In this document: one piece after another, positions 61,987 to 64,000 of the stretch
Layout: each line of letters begins with the position of its first letter
Position numbering within the stretch: position 1 is the first letter of the stretch
NCBI GenBank assembly: GCA_022241785.1
Contig: JAKOMP010000003.1
Coordinates: 46,520 to 110,519, forward strand
Direction: 5' to 3'
DNA: 64,000 bases
From: Cyanocohniella sp. LLY
GTDB taxonomy: Bacteria > Cyanobacteriota > Cyanobacteriia > Cyanobacteriales > Nostocaceae
The notes under the pieces: generated by a model
Database searches by the model: none
What the model was told of the DNA's origin: nothing
The model's input: the letters and a program-made list of their open reading frames with translations, nothing else
Made by a program: the position numbers and the translations under genes

Positions 61987-63637
61987 GGCTCGTACCTGTA
62001 ATGGGGTTAAAGAAATCTCGAATTTGTTTCATTACCTCCTGCTTATTGAGAGTAGACACCAGCACTGCATCAATATAAGCCATTTGTTCAGAGGTGAGTT
62101 TGGCTAATGGGCGTGCCAAATAATTGGCAATCGCTAATTTGGCTGCAATCACCGTGCTGAATGTCAATTCTTGAAAAGGGTTAGGGTCAACAAAGGGCTG
62201 CACCTTTAGTTGGGTTGTATTACTTCCGAATTCTGGCTGATTGCCTTTACCAATGGCAGAGTTCGGTAAAGACAACTGTTTAGCTAAAGATTCAATCCTG
62301 TCAGCCCGTTTCTGTGTCCGTGTTTTCTTGAAACTACGATAGCGATGTAAGGGAATTGGCCCATCTACAGGCAGAAACGGCCCATAACGACGTTCACCAT
62401 GTTCTACGTACAGTTCGTTATCGAACAAGCCCCACCAAAGGACTACAGTTTCTCCGGCCAAATCTGGCTCAACCTCATAAGCCACTCCCTCAACCGTAAC
62501 GCGAGCATCAATGCCTACCTTACGGCGTTCGGGTGAGCGTTCGGGTGAGCGTGCGAATGTACAAAAACGCTCCCAGGTACACATTTGACGAATGCTGTTA
62601 ATAGGTAAATTGCTAACCCAGTCCTCCATTCGGGATTGGGGTTCGCTGCGATGAGGTCGGCTATTGTAATGGAGCAAAAACTTCATCAACCAAGCATTCG
62701 CCTCAGCTTCAGTCTCCGGTTCATGCAAGTGGTAGAGAGTTTCGTGCATTTCTTTAACAGTGCGAAACGGTCGTTCCACCTTCCCCTTAGAACGAGCCGT
62801 TACCCGTCGTCCATCTTTGCCATTCGGTAAATGGGTACGTACTTCAATCCCCAAATAACCCATAACTTTTTGAAACACTAAGCTCTTGGCAATGGGCCCA
62901 TTGTCCATGTACAGCATTTGGGGAATGCCTTGAAAGGGAAAGTTAGTTTCTTTTTTGGGTGACATGGCGGCAAACATAAACCGCAGTGCCGCTTCCACAT
63001 CCTCACCGTAAACACCGTGGTATTCTTGGTATGCAACACCACTTCGGTCATCGACGACACTATAAAGCATTAACAGAGGATGCCCCCGCCCAGGTTCTAG
63101 GAAGGCTGGTGCTTTTACGTGCTTGAGGTCTGATGGGCTGAGGTCAAAATGCCAACATTGATTGCTATATTCGGCCTGGAAGCGAACAGCAGGCGGTTGT
63201 CGTAGGAGGGTATCGCGGTCGTAGCCCCATTTGTTGAGATAACGATTGACAGTGGTTGGTTTGAGCAAACCTACTGGAACGGTGACATGACCATCTGGTG
63301 TGTTAATGCCATCTTCTTCCAATAAGCGAATTGCTTGCACGGTAGATAAATGCCGACCTTTGCGGTTAGATGTGCGTATTTTAATGGCAGCAATGATTTC
63401 GCAGTATCGCTCTAGTCCGGCTTTCGGAATCACACGCGGGACATCACAATCAACGCGGCGCACTGAGCGAACAACATTACCTTCTCGTAGTGTTCGATAC
63501 ACAGTATCTTCGGAGATGCCATACAGTTGAGCTACTTCTTGGATTAATACCCGACGAGATGGACTGCGCGGTGGTAGCTGTTCTAAGCGGCGACGAAGGT
63601 CTACGATTGCATCAATTGGTATTTGTTTCTTTGGCAT
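61976..63637 (-). CDS. TnsB/TniA-like DDE (rve) transposase
   Basis: WHFDLSPSD, MLYMDNGPIAKS, RSKGKVERPFRTVKE; HTH N-terminus. Confidence 0.88.
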   Translation of the reverse strand: MPKKQIPIDAIVDLRRRLEQLPPRSPSRRVLIQEVAQLYGISEDTVYRTLREGNVVRSVRRVDCDVPRVIPKAGLERYCEIIAAIKIRTSNRKGRHLSTVQAIRLLEEDGINTPDGHVTVPVGLLKPTTVNRYLNKWGYDRDTLLRQPPAVRFQAEYSNQCWHFDLSPSDLKHVKAPAFLEPGRGHPLLMLYSVVDDRSGVAYQEYHGVYGEDVEAALRFMFAAMSPKKETNFPFQGIPQMLYMDNGPIAKSLVFQKVMGYLGIEVRTHLPNGKDGRRVTARSKGKVERPFRTVKEMHETLYHLHEPETEAEANAWLMKFLLHYNSRPHRSEPQSRMEDWVSNLPINSIRQMCTWERFCTFARSPERSPERRKVGIDARVTVEGVAYEVEPDLAGETVVLWWGLFDNELYVEHGERRYGPFLPVDGPIPLHRYRSFKKTRTQKRADRIESLAKQLSLPNSAIGKGNQPEFGSNTTQLKVQPFVDPNPFQELTFSTVIAAKLAIANYLARPLAKLTSEQMAYIDAVLVSTLNKQEVMKQIRDFFNPITGTSHVE

Positions 63638-63638
63638 C

Positions 63639-64000
63639 TTATGATTTCTCCACCAATTTGTTGTGGCGTGAGTGGAGATGTTTGCGTGACAACCAATCGT
63701 AAAGGGTAGAAGGTGAACAATCAACTAGTTTCGCAATGGAGCGTTTGCTGATGCCTTTAGCTAAAAAAGAGCGAATTTCTGCTTCCCTTGTGTCCAGTTT
63801 CAAATGTGCAGATTGTCGTCCTTTGGGTCGCCCTAACGTTTTCCCCTCAGCTTTGCGTTTGGCTAATGCTTCGGTTGTTCTGAGTACAATCAATTCCCGT
63901 TCGATTTCTGCGGCCAAGGCTAAAACCGTTGCTGTAATTCGACTTTGCATTGAGTCATCCAGTACCATACCTTGTTTGGCGATATGGACGTTGATTCCTC
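63639..64000 (-). CDS. Serine resolvase/recombinase, 5' end beyond window
   Basis: Frame stays open to the edge: GINVHIAKQGMVLDDSMQSRITATVLALAAEIEREL...LGRPKGR, C-terminal HTH. Confidence 0.85.
   Translation of the reverse strand, partial: GINVHIAKQGMVLDDSMQSRITATVLALAAEIERELIVLRTTEALAKRKAEGKTLGRPKGRQSAHLKLDTREAEIRSFLAKGISKRSIAKLVDCSPSTLYDWLSRKHLHSRHNKLVEKS

Larger units (their letters stand above)
60671..64000 (-). mobile_element. Tn7/Tn5053-like transposon, partial (continues past right edge)
   Basis: Terminal repeats 60671-60839 plus AAA ATPase, DDE transposase and serine resolvase genes. Confidence 0.75.

Noticed and set aside
60671-64000. Possible type V-K CRISPR-associated transposon
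   Set aside because: TnsB/TnsC-like genes fit loosely, but no Cas12k, TniQ or CRISPR array is in the window and a resolvase gene is adjacent; called generic Tn7/Tn5053-like.

Overview
Heterocystous-cyanobacterium-type (Nostocales-like) chromosomal DNA, rich in HIP1 (GCGATCGC) sites and small dispersed repeats. Main blocks: (1) 0-4.4 kb: a truncated response regulator, a histidine kinase with a decayed N-terminus, a HetP-like ORF and a divergent trpC paralogue. The regulator pair looks like an eroded duplicate of the two-component system at 26-29 kb. (2) 5-8.4 kb: housekeeping genes (HtrA protease, TauE-like, acetamidase, DUF5684-like). (3) 8.5-15.4 kb: a minus-strand operon that looks like a TIR / MoxR-ATPase / vWA biological-conflict system. 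It ends in two paralogous C-lectin/FGE-sulfatase-fold proteins whose C-termini differ mostly at codon positions 1-2 of NNY codons, the footprint expected of adenine mutagenesis by a diversity-generating retroelement (DGR). (4) 15.5-25.8 kb: metabolic and stress genes (Mn-catalase, cupin, Zn-ADH plus a fossil ADH fragment, PfpI, DUF2267). (5) 26-59 kb: a scytonemin locus: regulators, scyABCDEF, eboABC, glycosyltransferase, tyrA, dsbA, eboDEF, a fused trpEG, trpC, a quinone-oxidoreductase-like gene, trpA, trpB, trpD, aroG and a Gly-rich repeat protein. The scyA-F block and the trpE-aroG block are each bracketed by their own pair of inverted MITE-like repeats. (6) 59.3-64 kb: a DEAD-box helicase whose C-terminus runs into the end of a Tn7/Tn5053-like transposon with TnsC/TniB-like, TnsB/TniA-like and serine resolvase genes, running off the right edge. 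All calls come from reading sequence and recalled family motifs; no database search was run.
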